Shown: piece after piece, positions 1 through 9,712 of the stretch | Layout of the letters: the number at the start of each line of letters is the position of its first letter | Numbering within the stretch: position 1 is the stretch's first letter | Source: Methanolobus sp. | GTDB taxonomy: Archaea; Halobacteriota; Methanosarcinia; Methanosarcinales; Methanosarcinaceae | Reading direction: 5' to 3' | NCBI RefSeq assembly: GCF_016278385.1 | Contig: NZ_JADQBY010000004.1 | Location: 26,298 to 90,297, forward strand | Length of the DNA stretch: 64,000 bases | Notes under the pieces: model-generated | The model's database searches: none | What the model was told of the DNA's origin: nothing | Seen by the model: the letters and a program-made list of their open reading frames with translations, nothing else | Program-made: the position numbers and the translations under genes

Positions 1-279
1 ATCAAAATCCGAAGCCTTCCTCATTGCTCTTGTAAGCTGGGCTAACAAGTCATCGTCTGATGGAGCGGTATGTGCACTATCATAGACATAGCCACACATG
101 GTGCAGCCTCCTGCCTTACCCCACCAGCATCCGGATGTCTTAAAAATTATAGTAATGGTGTCTACCTGCTCAGTACCGAGAAGGTCTTTCCCGGCCCACA
201 CAGCAGCAGGCTCGTTGGTACGAGAGGGTTTTATCCTCTGGCGATTACGGATATCAAGAACTTCTTTATTTAATGACAT
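1..279 (-). CDS. raSEA: Archaeosine synthase radical SAM subunit RaSEA, N-terminal part (runs off the window)
   Basis: The first 93 codons of a gene that continues beyond base 1. The ATG is at 279. Residues about 50-63 hold a tryptophan- and glycine-rich stretch with Cys-x7-Cys-x2-Cys (CWWGKAGGCTMCGY), the iron-sulfur-binding signature I associate with the TIGR01210 radical SAM family, now RaSEA. RaSEA works with the lysine transferase ArcS to turn the modified base at tRNA position 15 into archaeosine. TgtA, which inserts preQ0 at the same position, is encoded at the other end of the window; ArcS is not seen here. Assignment rests on the N-terminus only. Confidence 0.8.
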   Translation of the reverse strand, partial: MSLNKEVLDIRNRQRIKPSRTNEPAAVWAGKDLLGTEQVDTITIIFKTSGCWWGKAGGCTMCGYVYDSAHTAPSDDDLLAQLTRAMRKASDFD

Positions 280-309
280 TTGCCTGAACTCTTAGTATAA
301 ATGTAATAT

Positions 310-1224
310 TCACTCGAACTCTATTGTAGCTGGTGGTTTGGGGGTCAGATCATACAGAACCCTCGCAACTGAAGGGATCTCTGCAGTGATACGCGATTCT
401 ATAGTTCTAAGAACACTCCATGGAAGCTCCATTGCTTCTGCAGTCATGCCGTCCCTTGAACCTACTGCCCTTACAGCAACTATCCAGCCATGTACTCTCA
501 CATCACCCTTGACTCCTGTGCCCTTGCCCACAATTGCGGCAAAGGTCTGCCAGGGATGGAATTGCTCTACAAGCTCTTCTTCAACAATTGCATTTGCTTC
601 CCTTACAGCATCTACAAGCTCCTCAGTGACCTTGCCGACGATCCTTACTGATAAACCGGGACCAGGGAAAGGCATCCTCTCAGATATCTCATGAGGGAGT
701 TCCAGTGCACGGGCAACCTCGCGGACCTCATCCTTGTACAGGTCATCTATTGGTTCCACAATTGCCTTAAAATCCATAACTGAAGGAAGACCACCGACGT
801 TGTGGTGTGATTTTATGCCACCTTCGGATTCTATCCGGTCAGGGTAAATGGTACCCTGAATCAGATATTCGGCTTTCAGTAACTTTGCCTCATCCTCAAA
901 GACACGTATAAAAGCCTCACCGACTGCCTTGCGTTTCTCCTCAGGATCCTCTATACCTGCAAGGGCTGAGAGAAAACGATCCTTTGCATCTACTACCTGA
1001 AGGTTCATGTCGGAGAATATTTCCTTTATTCTCTCGGTCTCACCCTTGCGCATAAGCCCGGTGTCAATGTATATAGGTGTCAGTTTGTCACCAATAGCAC
1101 GGTGTGCAAGGATTGCACATACTGAACTGTCTACACCTCCGGAAAGTGCAATAATGGCTCTGCCATCTATCTGCTGCTGAATCTTATCTATTGCCTTAGG
1201 AATGAATTTGTCTACTTTTACCAT
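310..1224 (-). CDS. guaAB: GMP synthase subunit B (ATP pyrophosphatase domain)
   Basis: Amination half of GMP synthase: adenylates XMP and converts it to GMP with ammonia from the separate glutaminase subunit. The PP-loop SGGVDSS is at residues 28-34 and the C-terminus carries the dimerisation-domain ending PPATIEFE. The start at 1224 gives 305 residues, the usual size, with GGAG placed 8 bases upstream; a longer frame reaches 1344, but its extra 40 residues resemble nothing in the family. The glutaminase partner lies 21 kb away at 22331-22900, so the enzyme is made from two unlinked genes, as in many archaea. Confidence 0.95.
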   Translation of the reverse strand: MVKVDKFIPKAIDKIQQQIDGRAIIALSGGVDSSVCAILAHRAIGDKLTPIYIDTGLMRKGETERIKEIFSDMNLQVVDAKDRFLSALAGIEDPEEKRKAVGEAFIRVFEDEAKLLKAEYLIQGTIYPDRIESEGGIKSHHNVGGLPSVMDFKAIVEPIDDLYKDEVREVARALELPHEISERMPFPGPGLSVRIVGKVTEELVDAVREANAIVEEELVEQFHPWQTFAAIVGKGTGVKGDVRVHGWIVAVRAVGSRDGMTAEAMELPWSVLRTIESRITAEIPSVARVLYDLTPKPPATIEFE

Positions 1225-1483
1225 GAATGATAACTCCAAATATGAGATTTTTATGGGAATTTTTAGGGATTTTACCCTGAAATAGTATTTCGTACATATT
1301 AATGCTCGCCCGGACATAAGAGCCTTGCCGGAAAGAATAATCAAAAAACAGTCCTATTTGAGCACCAATCACTCACATCTCCCCAGAAAGAGGTTTGGAA
1401 GATATAGAATACTTTCACCCTGCATACAAGACAATTAAATACCTCAGTTAGATATATGCAGTAAAAGCAAGTATGGTCAAAAG

Positions 1484-3562
1484 ATGCACGAAACTCTCCG
1501 GAAGTATTTTGGATATTCTGATTTTCGTCCCCTTCAGGAAGACATAATTAACGATGTGCTCAATGACCGGGATACTTTTGTGCTAATGCCCACCGGAGGA
1601 GGGAAATCCCTTTGTTACCAGCTTCCTGCCCTTCTGAGGGATGGCATTACAGTAGTCGTATCTCCCCTTATATCACTCATGAAAGACCAGGTGGACAGCC
1701 TGAAAGAGAACGGCGTTGATGCGGCCTACCTGAATAGCACGCTGAAGCCTGCCGAGTCAAAGCGCATATATGAAGAACTGAAAAGGGGAGAGATAAAGAT
1801 ACTGTATGTTGCGCCTGAAAGACTGAATATGTCAAGCACTATTACGCTGCTCAAAGGTTTGAATGTAACTCTTTTTGCAATTGATGAGAGCCATTGTATT
1901 TCCGAATGGGGACATGACTTCAGACCGGAGTATCGCAAGCTCAATTACCTTAAGAAAAAATTCCCAAATGTCCCCATCATTGCACTTACTGCAACTGCTA
2001 CGCCAAAGGTCAGGGAAGATACGATTCAGCAGCTTGGTATTGCAGAAGGAAAAACATATGTTGCAAGTTTTAATCGCAAAAACCTGTTTTATCGGGTCAG
2101 GGCAAAAAAAGACACATATGACAATTTACTCCAGTACCTGAGAAAGAAAAAAGGAGATAGCGGCATAATCTATTGTCAAAGCCGCAAGACAGTTGACAGC
2201 CTTAGCACCAAACTAAGGAAAGCCGGCTTCAACGCACTTCCATACCATGCGGGCCTTACAGACAATCAGAGAGAAAAGAACCAGGATCTGTTCATTAAAG
2301 ACAGGACAGACATCATTGTCGCTACTATTGCCTTTGGAATGGGAATCGACAAGCCTAATGTTCGTTTTGTAATCCATTACGACCTTCCCAAAAACCTTGA
2401 GGGCTATTATCAGGAAACCGGACGAGGTGGCAGGGATGGTTTGGAATGCGAGTGTGTTCTTTTCTTCAGTCGTGGTGACAAATACAAAATAGAGTATTTC
2501 ATCAAACAGAAAGATAAGAAAGAAGAAAGAGACATCGCCCTCAAACAGCTCAATGACATGGTAGATTACTGCGAAACCAATGTATGTCGCCGGAAAGTAT
2601 TGCTTGGGTATTTTGGGGAAGAAGTGTTAGAAGAGAATTGCGGGAAATGTGACGTTTGCCTGCAACCACGCATTGAAGTTGATGGAACAGGTGATGCAAA
2701 GCTGCTAATTAATTGCATAAAGGAACTTGACCAGAGATTTGGAATGAACCATGTGATTGATGTGCTCACCGGCAGCCGGGCAAAGAAGATCACTGACAAG
2801 AAACACCACCTTCTCAAAAACTTCGGACAGGGAGACATGCATCTAAAAGCAGTCTGGCTGGACATGGCAAGAGAAATGGTGCGACAGGATGTTATAAAAG
2901 TAGAGGGTGCGCGTTACCCCCTGCTAAAATTGAACCGGAAGAGTGAGGAAGTCCTCGCTGGTGAAAGAATGGTAACCTTCACACGAAAAGTAAGTGAGGA
3001 CTGCCAGGAAGATTATGAGCCAGTTTCTTCTTCACCCATCAGAGAAGAAAACTTTGGATCACCATCTCCGACCCTACACAGGAAAGTAAGTGATGACCCC
3101 GATAAAGATCTTTTCAACAAACTGAAGGAACTGCGTATATCACTGGCCCAGATGCAGGACGTACCCCCATATATCGTGTTTGCGGACACCAGTCTTCGTC
3201 AGATGGCTGCTAAAAAGCCGCAAGATAAAGCAGAACTCTTGAAAATAACCGGTGTAGGAGAATACAAACTCAAGAAATATGGAGACATGTTCCTTAAGGA
3301 AATAGCAAAGCATTGTGACGGACCTGAGGGTAAACAAACAATCGATAAAAAGAATGCTTCCAAAGCAGTTGTCAAAAAAGAAAATAGTGCTAAAACAAGT
3401 TCTTTGACAAGCCCAAAACCTGCGCTCAAAAAAGAAATGGTACTCAGAGCATTGAGTGAACTGGAAAATGACCTCCTCATAGCAATAAAAGACAAACTGG
3501 GCGGCACATATTCCGATGAGGAAATAAGGAATATATATCAATCACTTATCAAAAATAAATGA
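1484..3562 (+). CDS. recQ: RecQ-family ATP-dependent DNA helicase
   Basis: Superfamily 2 3'-5' DNA helicase for recombination and replication-fork repair. Visible in order: RecQ motif 0 (FRPLQ, residues 14-18), Walker A GGGKS (38-42), DESH box (134-137), the QETGRGGRDG motif VI, a zinc-binding Cys cluster (CETNVC and CGKCDVC), and an HRDC domain near 545-610 followed by a lysine-rich tail. At 692 residues it is a little longer than bacterial RecQ because of the linker and tail. RecQ is common in Methanosarcinaceae but patchy in other archaea. It is divergent from guaAB and looks monocistronic. Confidence 0.93.
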   Translation: MHETLRKYFGYSDFRPLQEDIINDVLNDRDTFVLMPTGGGKSLCYQLPALLRDGITVVVSPLISLMKDQVDSLKENGVDAAYLNSTLKPAESKRIYEELKRGEIKILYVAPERLNMSSTITLLKGLNVTLFAIDESHCISEWGHDFRPEYRKLNYLKKKFPNVPIIALTATATPKVREDTIQQLGIAEGKTYVASFNRKNLFYRVRAKKDTYDNLLQYLRKKKGDSGIIYCQSRKTVDSLSTKLRKAGFNALPYHAGLTDNQREKNQDLFIKDRTDIIVATIAFGMGIDKPNVRFVIHYDLPKNLEGYYQETGRGGRDGLECECVLFFSRGDKYKIEYFIKQKDKKEERDIALKQLNDMVDYCETNVCRRKVLLGYFGEEVLEENCGKCDVCLQPRIEVDGTGDAKLLINCIKELDQRFGMNHVIDVLTGSRAKKITDKKHHLLKNFGQGDMHLKAVWLDMAREMVRQDVIKVEGARYPLLKLNRKSEEVLAGERMVTFTRKVSEDCQEDYEPVSSSPIREENFGSPSPTLHRKVSDDPDKDLFNKLKELRISLAQMQDVPPYIVFADTSLRQMAAKKPQDKAELLKITGVGEYKLKKYGDMFLKEIAKHCDGPEGKQTIDKKNASKAVVKKENSAKTSSLTSPKPALKKEMVLRALSELENDLLIAIKDKLGGTYSDEEIRNIYQSLIKNK

Positions 3563-3585
3563 TAATGATCGAATTTTCAAATTCA

Positions 3586-3711
3586 TTATTCACATGTATC
3601 CAGCAGATGCCTTTTAGGGCGAACCCTCTGGTCACCCGGATGAATAGGATTTACTTTTGCTTCCTTTTCGTATTTTTTCTGCGTTTTATCTTCAGGATTT
3701 TTCTCTGTCAT
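3586..3711 (-). CDS. Small basic protein of 41 residues, function unknown
   Basis: A short frame starting at ATG 3711 with AGAGGTGG about 7 bases upstream, a good archaeal ribosome site. The product is highly charged (Lys/Glu-rich N-terminal half, then GDQRVRPKRHLLDTCE) with no membrane segment. It lies tail to tail with recQ (stops 24 bases apart). The ribosome site and coding-like composition are seen; family membership is unknown to me. Confidence 0.5.
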   Translation of the reverse strand: MTEKNPEDKTQKKYEKEAKVNPIHPGDQRVRPKRHLLDTCE

Positions 3712-3779
3712 ATAACCCACCTCTAATTAGTAATTTGTAAGCCCGGCTATTAAAAGTTAATGAAAAGAAAAAGAGCAAT

Positions 3780-4538
3780 TCACATCATCATGAATTGCAG
3801 TGTTATATAAAAAATAAGGTCCCCGAATACCACTGCGGTGATAAAACCTGCGGTGATAGGAATCATAAATGGAAGACCGGGAGTTATCCACACACCACCC
3901 TTTACTTTTCCAGCTTTCTGGTAGCCTTTCAATTCAGATATCACTTCAGAACTAAGTTCAGTACCTGACCTTGAAAATTTGAACTTAACACCATCCTTGG
4001 TTTTACTGTAAGCATCTATCATGCGAAAATGTCCTTTTTCCAGTTTGGAAATAGGCATGATGTAACCGATGAACATGTAGTATGGCCGCTTTAATGACTC
4101 TGTGGGATTTTTAAGCAGGTTGTATAGGAAAAGTCCTATAGGCACTATGATCGTGAGTATTACAGAATTTCCAAATACACTAAAAGCAAAGATATTGAAA
4201 AGTGGAACTCCATATACAGGAAGTGATGTTGAACCTATCATAATTGCCGGAAACGTGGGGATTATCAGAGAAATAACCATTAGAACCTTAGCATCAGCAC
4301 CACCAAACGCCCCTAGCTGGAAAAGCACATACACAAAGGCGAAGATGAAAAGGAATGTAAGTATGTTGCGTATGAGATATGGAAAACCATAGGTCATAAG
4401 GTCGTACATTATAAAGATGAATCCAACGCCAAACATCATGATCCATACTTCATTGACAACACGGCGGGTTTTGATATCAGCATAGCAGGCATACAGTAAA
4501 AAAGGCATGCATGCAAGTACTTTGAGTATTTCTATCAT
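3780..4538 (-). CDS. A24-family prepilin/pre-archaellin peptidase
   Basis: Membrane aspartic peptidase that removes class III signal peptides from type IV pilin-like or archaellin precursors. The catalytic pair is visible: Asp21 in ADIKTRR and Asp82 in GGADAK, the archaeal form of the GxGD motif. Several hydrophobic segments surround them, with a soluble insert at about 150-215 and a final C-terminal helix, as in FlaK/EppA-type enzymes. The ATG at 4538 lies right after the stop of the Hps-RraA gene, so the two are translationally coupled. No pilin gene is visible nearby, so the substrate is open. Confidence 0.85.
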   Translation of the reverse strand: MIEILKVLACMPFLLYACYADIKTRRVVNEVWIMMFGVGFIFIMYDLMTYGFPYLIRNILTFLFIFAFVYVLFQLGAFGGADAKVLMVISLIIPTFPAIMIGSTSLPVYGVPLFNIFAFSVFGNSVILTIIVPIGLFLYNLLKNPTESLKRPYYMFIGYIMPISKLEKGHFRMIDAYSKTKDGVKFKFSRSGTELSSEVISELKGYQKAGKVKGGVWITPGLPFMIPITAGFITAVVFGDLIFYITLQFMMM

Positions 4539-4539
4539 T

Positions 4540-5820
4540 TCAGTGTTTCTCCCATTTTTTCAGTTTCATGACCTCTGAGAGGGTTGATCCTCTGCGTATC
4601 TCTTCAAAAAGGCGCTGTTCGGTCTTTTCGACTTCCTTTGCACGCCTTGCAATCTCATAAGCACGTTCCTTTGGGATTACCACGACACCATTATCATCTC
4701 CGATGATATAATCACCCGGATTTACGGACTGGTTTCCACAGACTATTTCAGAATTTATTTCACCAAACCCTTTGGGCTCTCCGGCATTAGGAACATTACA
4801 GGTTGCAAAAACAGGTAACCCTATTTTACGAATTTCATCTATATCCCTCACTGCCCCATCGACGACAACTCCTGCTATACCCCTGTTAAGACAGCTTAGG
4901 GTTGCAAGGCCACCCCAGGGCGCAACATGCCTGCTGCCGTTATAAATAACAATCACGTCCCCTTCCTTTGCCCCATCTATGGCTTCCACAGCCTTGGCCC
5001 AATCACCTTTGAAGGTCTGGACCGTAACCGCAGTACCAACCATTTTTTTACCAGCCACCATGGAGAATATATCCTGCATGGCCCCTTTACGATGCATGGA
5101 ATCTGAAATATTGGGAGTGGAAACACCTTCCAGTATCTTACGGATCTCTTCGTCATGTGATGTTTTCAATACAGGTGCAACAGAAGGAAAATCAACACTT
5201 TGCCGGATGGCATTTGCTGAGGCGGTCACATTGGATGAGCGAATAATATTTCCCCCAACAATCACAATGTTCGCGCCAGAGGTCACAGCTTCCGAGCATG
5301 AATCTGCGTCCAGCCCGCCTGCTATGGCAACAGGAATACTCACGTGTTTCACGACTTCTTTCATTATGGCAAGTGAATCCTGACCTCCCATCTGCTGGTC
5401 TATGCCCGCATGCACATTAATGTAATCAACCCCCATCTTTTCCAGTTCGATACTACGGGAAACAGGGTCATTGACAGATATCAGGTCTGCCATTATCTTC
5501 ACACCATATTTTTTTGCGGCACGTATCGCTTCCTGAATGGTGGAATCATCGGCACTGGCAAGTACAACAACAATGTCTGCACCTGCTTTTGCACCCATTT
5601 CAACTTCTATAGAGCCGGTATCCGCTATTTTCATATCTGCGATAATTGTCCTGCCAGGAAAATTTTTCCGGATTTCCCTAATGGCATCCATGCCATCGCT
5701 TTTTATGAGCGGCGTTCCGACCTCGATCCAGTCCACACCCCCTTCAAGAGATTCTTTTGCTATCTGTATTGCTCGGTCCGTTTCTAAAATGTCAAGAGCT
5801 ACCTGAATGATTGGTTTGAT
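4540..5820 (-). CDS. 3-hexulose-6-phosphate synthase fused to RraA-like domain, apparent ATC start
   Basis: N-terminal half (about 1-210) is an orotidine-monophosphate-decarboxylase-type TIM barrel matching hexulose-phosphate synthase, which joins formaldehyde and ribulose 5-phosphate or runs the reverse reaction. C-terminal half (about 220-400) is an RraA/aldolase-like domain ([19 protein letters not shown], then VVVDGAVRD). This fusion is known in archaea; the role of the RraA part is not settled. The first ATG, at 5736, would cut off the first barrel strand. The frame continues to 5820 with KPIIQVALD, which aligns with LQVALD in the Hps domain of Fae-Hps in this window. No ATG, GTG or TTG exists in that upstream stretch; AGGTGAT sits just before an ATC at 5820. 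Confidence 0.85.
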   Translation of the reverse strand: MKPIIQVALDILETDRAIQIAKESLEGGVDWIEVGTPLIKSDGMDAIREIRKNFPGRTIIADMKIADTGSIEVEMGAKAGADIVVVLASADDSTIQEAIRAAKKYGVKIMADLISVNDPVSRSIELEKMGVDYINVHAGIDQQMGGQDSLAIMKEVVKHVSIPVAIAGGLDADSCSEAVTSGANIVIVGGNIIRSSNVTASANAIRQSVDFPSVAPVLKTSHDEEIRKILEGVSTPNISDSMHRKGAMQDIFSMVAGKKMVGTAVTVQTFKGDWAKAVEAIDGAKEGDVIVIYNGSRHVAPWGGLATLSCLNRGIAGVVVDGAVRDIDEIRKIGLPVFATCNVPNAGEPKGFGEINSEIVCGNQSVNPGDYIIGDDNGVVVIPKERAYEIARRAKEVEKTEQRLFEEIRRGSTLSEVMKLKKWEKH

Positions 5821-5918
5821 ATGATCACCTTTGGAAATACTTACACTACTAAAATACTTGAAAACCTATAAATTTAATCACGCAAAACTAATATCTTGTG
5901 AAATAATCCGGGAGAAAA

Positions 5919-6365
5919 ATGACTGAAAATGAAGAGATATCCGATCAGGAACGACAAATATTGCTGAACAGACTCCATAAGTGTCTTTTCTGGGTAGGAG
6001 AACAGATTCCCAATAAGATATACATCAAAGGAAAAGAGGTAAACCTTCATGAAGTTGTCTGGGAGATAGTCAATAAAACTAAGCTGGACGAGGATGACCT
6101 GAAAAACATTGATTATTTTTTAGAGCTCTTGTGCGATAAAGAAAAAGAATACGACGACTGCCTTGAACATGATCATCTAAATTGCGAGGAAGCAAAAGAA
6201 CTCTTTGATCAAGCAGCGGGTGTTATGCGGGCGATTATGGACCTTAAGGAACTGACAATATCCTCAAAAAGAAAAGTCATTTTCAAAAACCGGCAAATAT
6301 GCAATGATGTGAATACAGATGAATGGGATACGCTGACAGAAGATATAAAGCAAAATGAACTCTGA
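5919..6365 (+). CDS. Conserved acidic protein of methanogens, probably DUF5788
   Basis: A 148-residue soluble, acidic, mostly helical protein without signal peptide or membrane segment. The pattern NRLHKCLFWVGEQIP near the N-terminus and GVMRAIMDLKEL near 105-120 resemble the DUF5788 family as I remember it. No catalytic motif is visible. It lies 59 bases upstream of pyrB on the same strand and is divergent from the Hps-RraA gene. Function unknown. Confidence 0.65.
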   Translation: MTENEEISDQERQILLNRLHKCLFWVGEQIPNKIYIKGKEVNLHEVVWEIVNKTKLDEDDLKNIDYFLELLCDKEKEYDDCLEHDHLNCEEAKELFDQAAGVMRAIMDLKELTISSKRKVIFKNRQICNDVNTDEWDTLTEDIKQNEL

Positions 6366-6424
6366 ATACATATATCCCCATTATCAGGCAAATATTATAT
6401 CCCATGTAATGCCTCTAGTAGTCA

Positions 6425-7351
6425 ATGAAATTCAAGGACCAACATATCATTTCCATGAGAGAATTCCCAAGGGAAATGATCGATCATATCCTCAATGCTG
6501 CTGAAAAGATGGAGCCCATTGCACATGGGAAACAGAAATCAGACATGCTTGCCGGAAAAGTTCTTGCAGTCCTCTTTTTTGAACCAAGTACCAGAACCAG
6601 GATGTCTTTTGAGACTGCAATGTTGCGGCTTGGAGGAGATGTACTGAATTTGGGATCGGTGGATGCAAGTTCCATAGCCAAAGGAGAAACATTGGCGGAT
6701 ACCATTAGGGTTGTCGATGGCTACGTAGATGCTATTGTGTTACGTCACCCTAAAGAAGGTGCAGCGCAGCTTGCCTCTGAATTCTCAATAGTGCCTATTC
6801 TTAATGCAGGAGACGGTGCAGGCCACCATCCAACACAGACACTGCTTGACCTTTACACCATTAAGCGTGAGAGCCACCTTGAAGGATTAAAGATTGCACT
6901 TGCAGGTGACCTGAAATACGGAAGGACCGTGCATTCTCTTTGTTATGCGTTATCCCTATATGGCGCACAAATAACACTGATATCCCCAAAAGAACTTCGT
7001 ATGCCGGAAGAGATAATCAGCGACATAATAGCAAGGGGTGCAAAAATCATTGAAACTGATTCAATTGAGGATGCCATCAATGATGTTGATGTGCTTTATA
7101 TGACGCGCATACAAAAGGAAAGATTCCCGGATGCTGCAGAATATCAGAAAGTTGCAAATAAGCTTAAGATAACAATTGAAACATTAAAAGATGTGAAACC
7201 TGAATTAAAAATCATGCATCCGTTGCCAAGGGTTAACGAGATAGATACAAAAATTGATGATACACCCCATGCATGTTACTTCAAGCAGGCATTCTATGGA
7301 GTACCTGTACGCATGGCACTTTTAGGACTGGTTTTGGGGGCTATAGAATGA
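6425..7351 (+). CDS. pyrB: Aspartate carbamoyltransferase catalytic chain
   Basis: Condenses carbamoyl phosphate and aspartate to carbamoyl aspartate, the first committed pyrimidine step. The carbamoyl-phosphate loop STRTRMSF begins at residue 55; HPTQTLLDLYTI and the aspartate-site HPLPRVNEI are present. At 308 residues it is full length. Its TGA overlaps the ATG of pyrI (ATGA), so the regulatory chain is translated by coupling and the c6r6-type holoenzyme is expected. Confidence 0.97.
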   Translation: MKFKDQHIISMREFPREMIDHILNAAEKMEPIAHGKQKSDMLAGKVLAVLFFEPSTRTRMSFETAMLRLGGDVLNLGSVDASSIAKGETLADTIRVVDGYVDAIVLRHPKEGAAQLASEFSIVPILNAGDGAGHHPTQTLLDLYTIKRESHLEGLKIALAGDLKYGRTVHSLCYALSLYGAQITLISPKELRMPEEIISDIIARGAKIIETDSIEDAINDVDVLYMTRIQKERFPDAAEYQKVANKLKITIETLKDVKPELKIMHPLPRVNEIDTKIDDTPHACYFKQAFYGVPVRMALLGLVLGAIE

Positions 7352-7818
7352 CTGACATCGAAACAGAACTAAGGGTGCGCAGGATAGAGAATGGAACTGT
7401 TATAGACCACATCACTGCAGGAAAAGCATTAAATGTGCTAAAGATACTCGGACTGCCTGATTCATCCCACGGAGTCGTAAGTGTCCTGATCAACTCCCAT
7501 GGAAAATATGGGGAAAAAGATGTCGTGAAGATCGAGAATCGTGAACTTAAGGTTGAAGAGGTTGACAGAATAGCGCTTATTGCACCTAACGCAACTATCA
7601 ACATCATACGCAACTTCAATGTAACAAGCAAGAACAAGGTGCATATACCATCTTTTGTAGAGAACGTTGTAGGATGTATAAACCCTAATTGTATTTCCAA
7701 TAGTGATGAACCCATCACCTCGAAGTTCAAAGTGGATACTGAAGATACATGCCTGAAACTCAGATGTTTTTACTGTGGCCGGATGATATCAGAGAATATT
7801 GCAGAGCATCTGCTCTAG
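7348..7818 (+). CDS. pyrI: Aspartate carbamoyltransferase regulatory chain
   Basis: Binds allosteric nucleotides and holds the catalytic trimers together. The 156-residue chain shows an N-terminal nucleotide-binding domain (RRIENGTVIDHI, then ALNVLKILG) and the C-terminal zinc site with Cys-x4-Cys (CINPNC) and Cys-x2-Cys (CFYC). The start at 7348 overlaps the pyrB stop. It ends at TAG; the next in-frame stop is only four codons on, so read-through as pyrrolysine would not matter much. Confidence 0.96.
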   Translation: MTDIETELRVRRIENGTVIDHITAGKALNVLKILGLPDSSHGVVSVLINSHGKYGEKDVVKIENRELKVEEVDRIALIAPNATINIIRNFNVTSKNKVHIPSFVENVVGCINPNCISNSDEPITSKFKVDTEDTCLKLRCFYCGRMISENIAEHLL

Positions 7819-8024
7819 AGTAGAGTTAAATAAATAAAAAGGAAGAAACGGTTGGAGGTAGAAATCATGGCACCAAAATACACATGCTACAATTTATAAT
7901 ATATAATAACACATATATATAATTGATGGCCATTGTTAATGATTTAACATGAACTTTTATGCAAATAAATCACTCGAACTATGCCACAAATGAACACGTC
8001 TGTTCCAAAAAAAAGGTTTTGCCA

Positions 8025-8816
8025 TTAAAGGCCAAGAATATCCTGCATGGTATAAAGCCCGGGTTCAGCATTACCAATCCATGCAGCTGCTTTTACCGCA
8101 CCGCCTGCAAATGCCTGCCTTGAATGAGCCTGGTGTTTTATTTCGATCCTTTCACCATCACCTGCAAAGAGGACTGTATGATCACCTACAATATCCCCGC
8201 CACGAACAGCATGAATACCTATTTCTTTTCCACGTGGAGCAAGACCCTCACGGCCATAGACATAATCTTTGCCGCCAAGAACCTTGCTGATAACTTCAGC
8301 AGCTCCTTTGGCGGTGCCACTTGGAGCATCTTTCTTCTGATTATGGTGGGCTTCAATGATCTCAATATCAACATCATCAAGATACTTTGCTGCTTCACCA
8401 AGGAGCTTGAAGAACACATACACACCAACTGAGTAGTTAGGTGAGATAATTCCTGCTACATTGTTGCTGGTAATTGAATCCTCTATGGATTTTTTCTGCT
8501 CAGGAGTCAGACCGGTAGTACCTACCACTAGACTCACACCACATGCTGCTGCCCTTGGGGCATTGACCGCTGTAGCATTCGCAATGGTAAAATCAATAAG
8601 CACCTGAGTGCCGGTGTTTTTCAAAACAGATTCCATGTCATCAACATGGGACAATGGGACGTTCAAAGTACCTATATGAGCTACCTCGCCCACATCCTCA
8701 CCGATGTTCATAAGATCGAAAGCTGCTGTTAAGCAAACATCTTCAGACCTGATGATATTGTCAATGAGGAGTCTGCCCATTCTTCCCGAAGCACCGGTAA
8801 CTCCAACGTTTATCAT
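8025..8816 (-). CDS. dapB: 4-hydroxy-tetrahydrodipicolinate reductase
   Basis: NAD(P)H-dependent reductase of the lysine/diaminopimelate pathway. The Rossmann motif GASGRMG is at residues 8-14; the catalytic stretch EAHHNQKKDAPSGT with His157-His158 and Lys161-Lys162 is intact. The ATG at 8816 overlaps the dapA stop by four bases (ATGA); an in-frame GTG at 8825 is less likely. It is the second gene of a dapA-dapB pair, 263 residues, full length. Confidence 0.96.
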   Translation of the reverse strand: MINVGVTGASGRMGRLLIDNIIRSEDVCLTAAFDLMNIGEDVGEVAHIGTLNVPLSHVDDMESVLKNTGTQVLIDFTIANATAVNAPRAAACGVSLVVGTTGLTPEQKKSIEDSITSNNVAGIISPNYSVGVYVFFKLLGEAAKYLDDVDIEIIEAHHNQKKDAPSGTAKGAAEVISKVLGGKDYVYGREGLAPRGKEIGIHAVRGGDIVGDHTVLFAGDGERIEIKHQAHSRQAFAGGAVKAAAWIGNAEPGLYTMQDILGL

Positions 8817-9688
8817 AAGATGCACCCCATGCTGCGAAGAACCTTTTCGAGTTCAACGCTGTTCCCTTCACTTAGAGGCGCAAGAGGGAGTCTCATAGCT
8901 CCACTTGACAGACCGAGAAGTTCCACAGCGCGCTTCACAGGAATTGGATTGGTCTCTGTGAATAATTCACGGATAAGAGGTGCCATTTCAAAATGAAGTT
9001 TTTTTGCAGTTTCGAAATCACTGGCTTTTACAGCATCATAGAGCTTTACCATCATTTCAGGAACAATGTTGGCAACAACAGATATCACACCTGCTCCGCC
9101 CATAGCAAGTATTGGAAATGTAAGTCCGTCCTCACCTGAGAGAACTACAAAATCTTCATCGACAGTCTGTTCAAGTATCTGTGACACTTTTCCAATATTG
9201 CCACTTGCCTCTTTTACAGCCACAATGTTCCCTACTTTTGAAAGCTCAATAATTACTTCCAAAGGCATATCCTGTCCTGTTCTGGAAGGTACGTTATATA
9301 GTACAATAGGGATATCAGCAGATTCCGCTATTTTCTTAAAATGAGCAATTAGTCCTGCATTATTGGGTTTAATGTAATAGGGGGATATAATAAGAACACC
9401 ATCTGCCCCGGAGTCCGCCGCATGTTTTGTGAGTTCAACTGCTTCAACAGTGTTGTTAGAACCAGTACCTGCCATGACAGGAACCTTCGCACAATCAACA
9501 CAAAGGTTGATCAGCTGTTTATGCTCCCCTGTTGACAGGGTAGCAGATTCACCGGTCGTGCCACTGACAACAACTCCGGAAACGCCACCTTCTTCAACAT
9601 AATTGACAATATTTCTGAAACTTTCCTCATCAATGCTATTATCACTAGAGAATGGCGTTACAAGAGCAGGCAAAACTCCTTTGAACAT
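8813..9688 (-). CDS. dapA: 4-hydroxy-tetrahydrodipicolinate synthase
   Basis: Class I aldolase-type TIM barrel that condenses pyruvate with aspartate semialdehyde. Expected residues are present: Thr-Thr at 44-45, Tyr131 and Arg136 in YNVPSRTG, and Schiff-base Lys159 in VAVKEASG. At 291 residues it is full length. It is the first gene of the dapAB pair, 24 bases downstream of the S17e gene. Confidence 0.96.
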   Translation of the reverse strand: MFKGVLPALVTPFSSDNSIDEESFRNIVNYVEEGGVSGVVVSGTTGESATLSTGEHKQLINLCVDCAKVPVMAGTGSNNTVEAVELTKHAADSGADGVLIISPYYIKPNNAGLIAHFKKIAESADIPIVLYNVPSRTGQDMPLEVIIELSKVGNIVAVKEASGNIGKVSQILEQTVDEDFVVLSGEDGLTFPILAMGGAGVISVVANIVPEMMVKLYDAVKASDFETAKKLHFEMAPLIRELFTETNPIPVKRAVELLGLSSGAMRLPLAPLSEGNSVELEKVLRSMGCIL

Positions 9689-9712
9689 GGGAATATCCCC
9701 TCTCCAAATAAA

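Noticed and set aside
7816-7830. TAG of pyrI as a pyrrolysine codon
   Set aside because: The family ends here and read-through would add only four residues before TAA.
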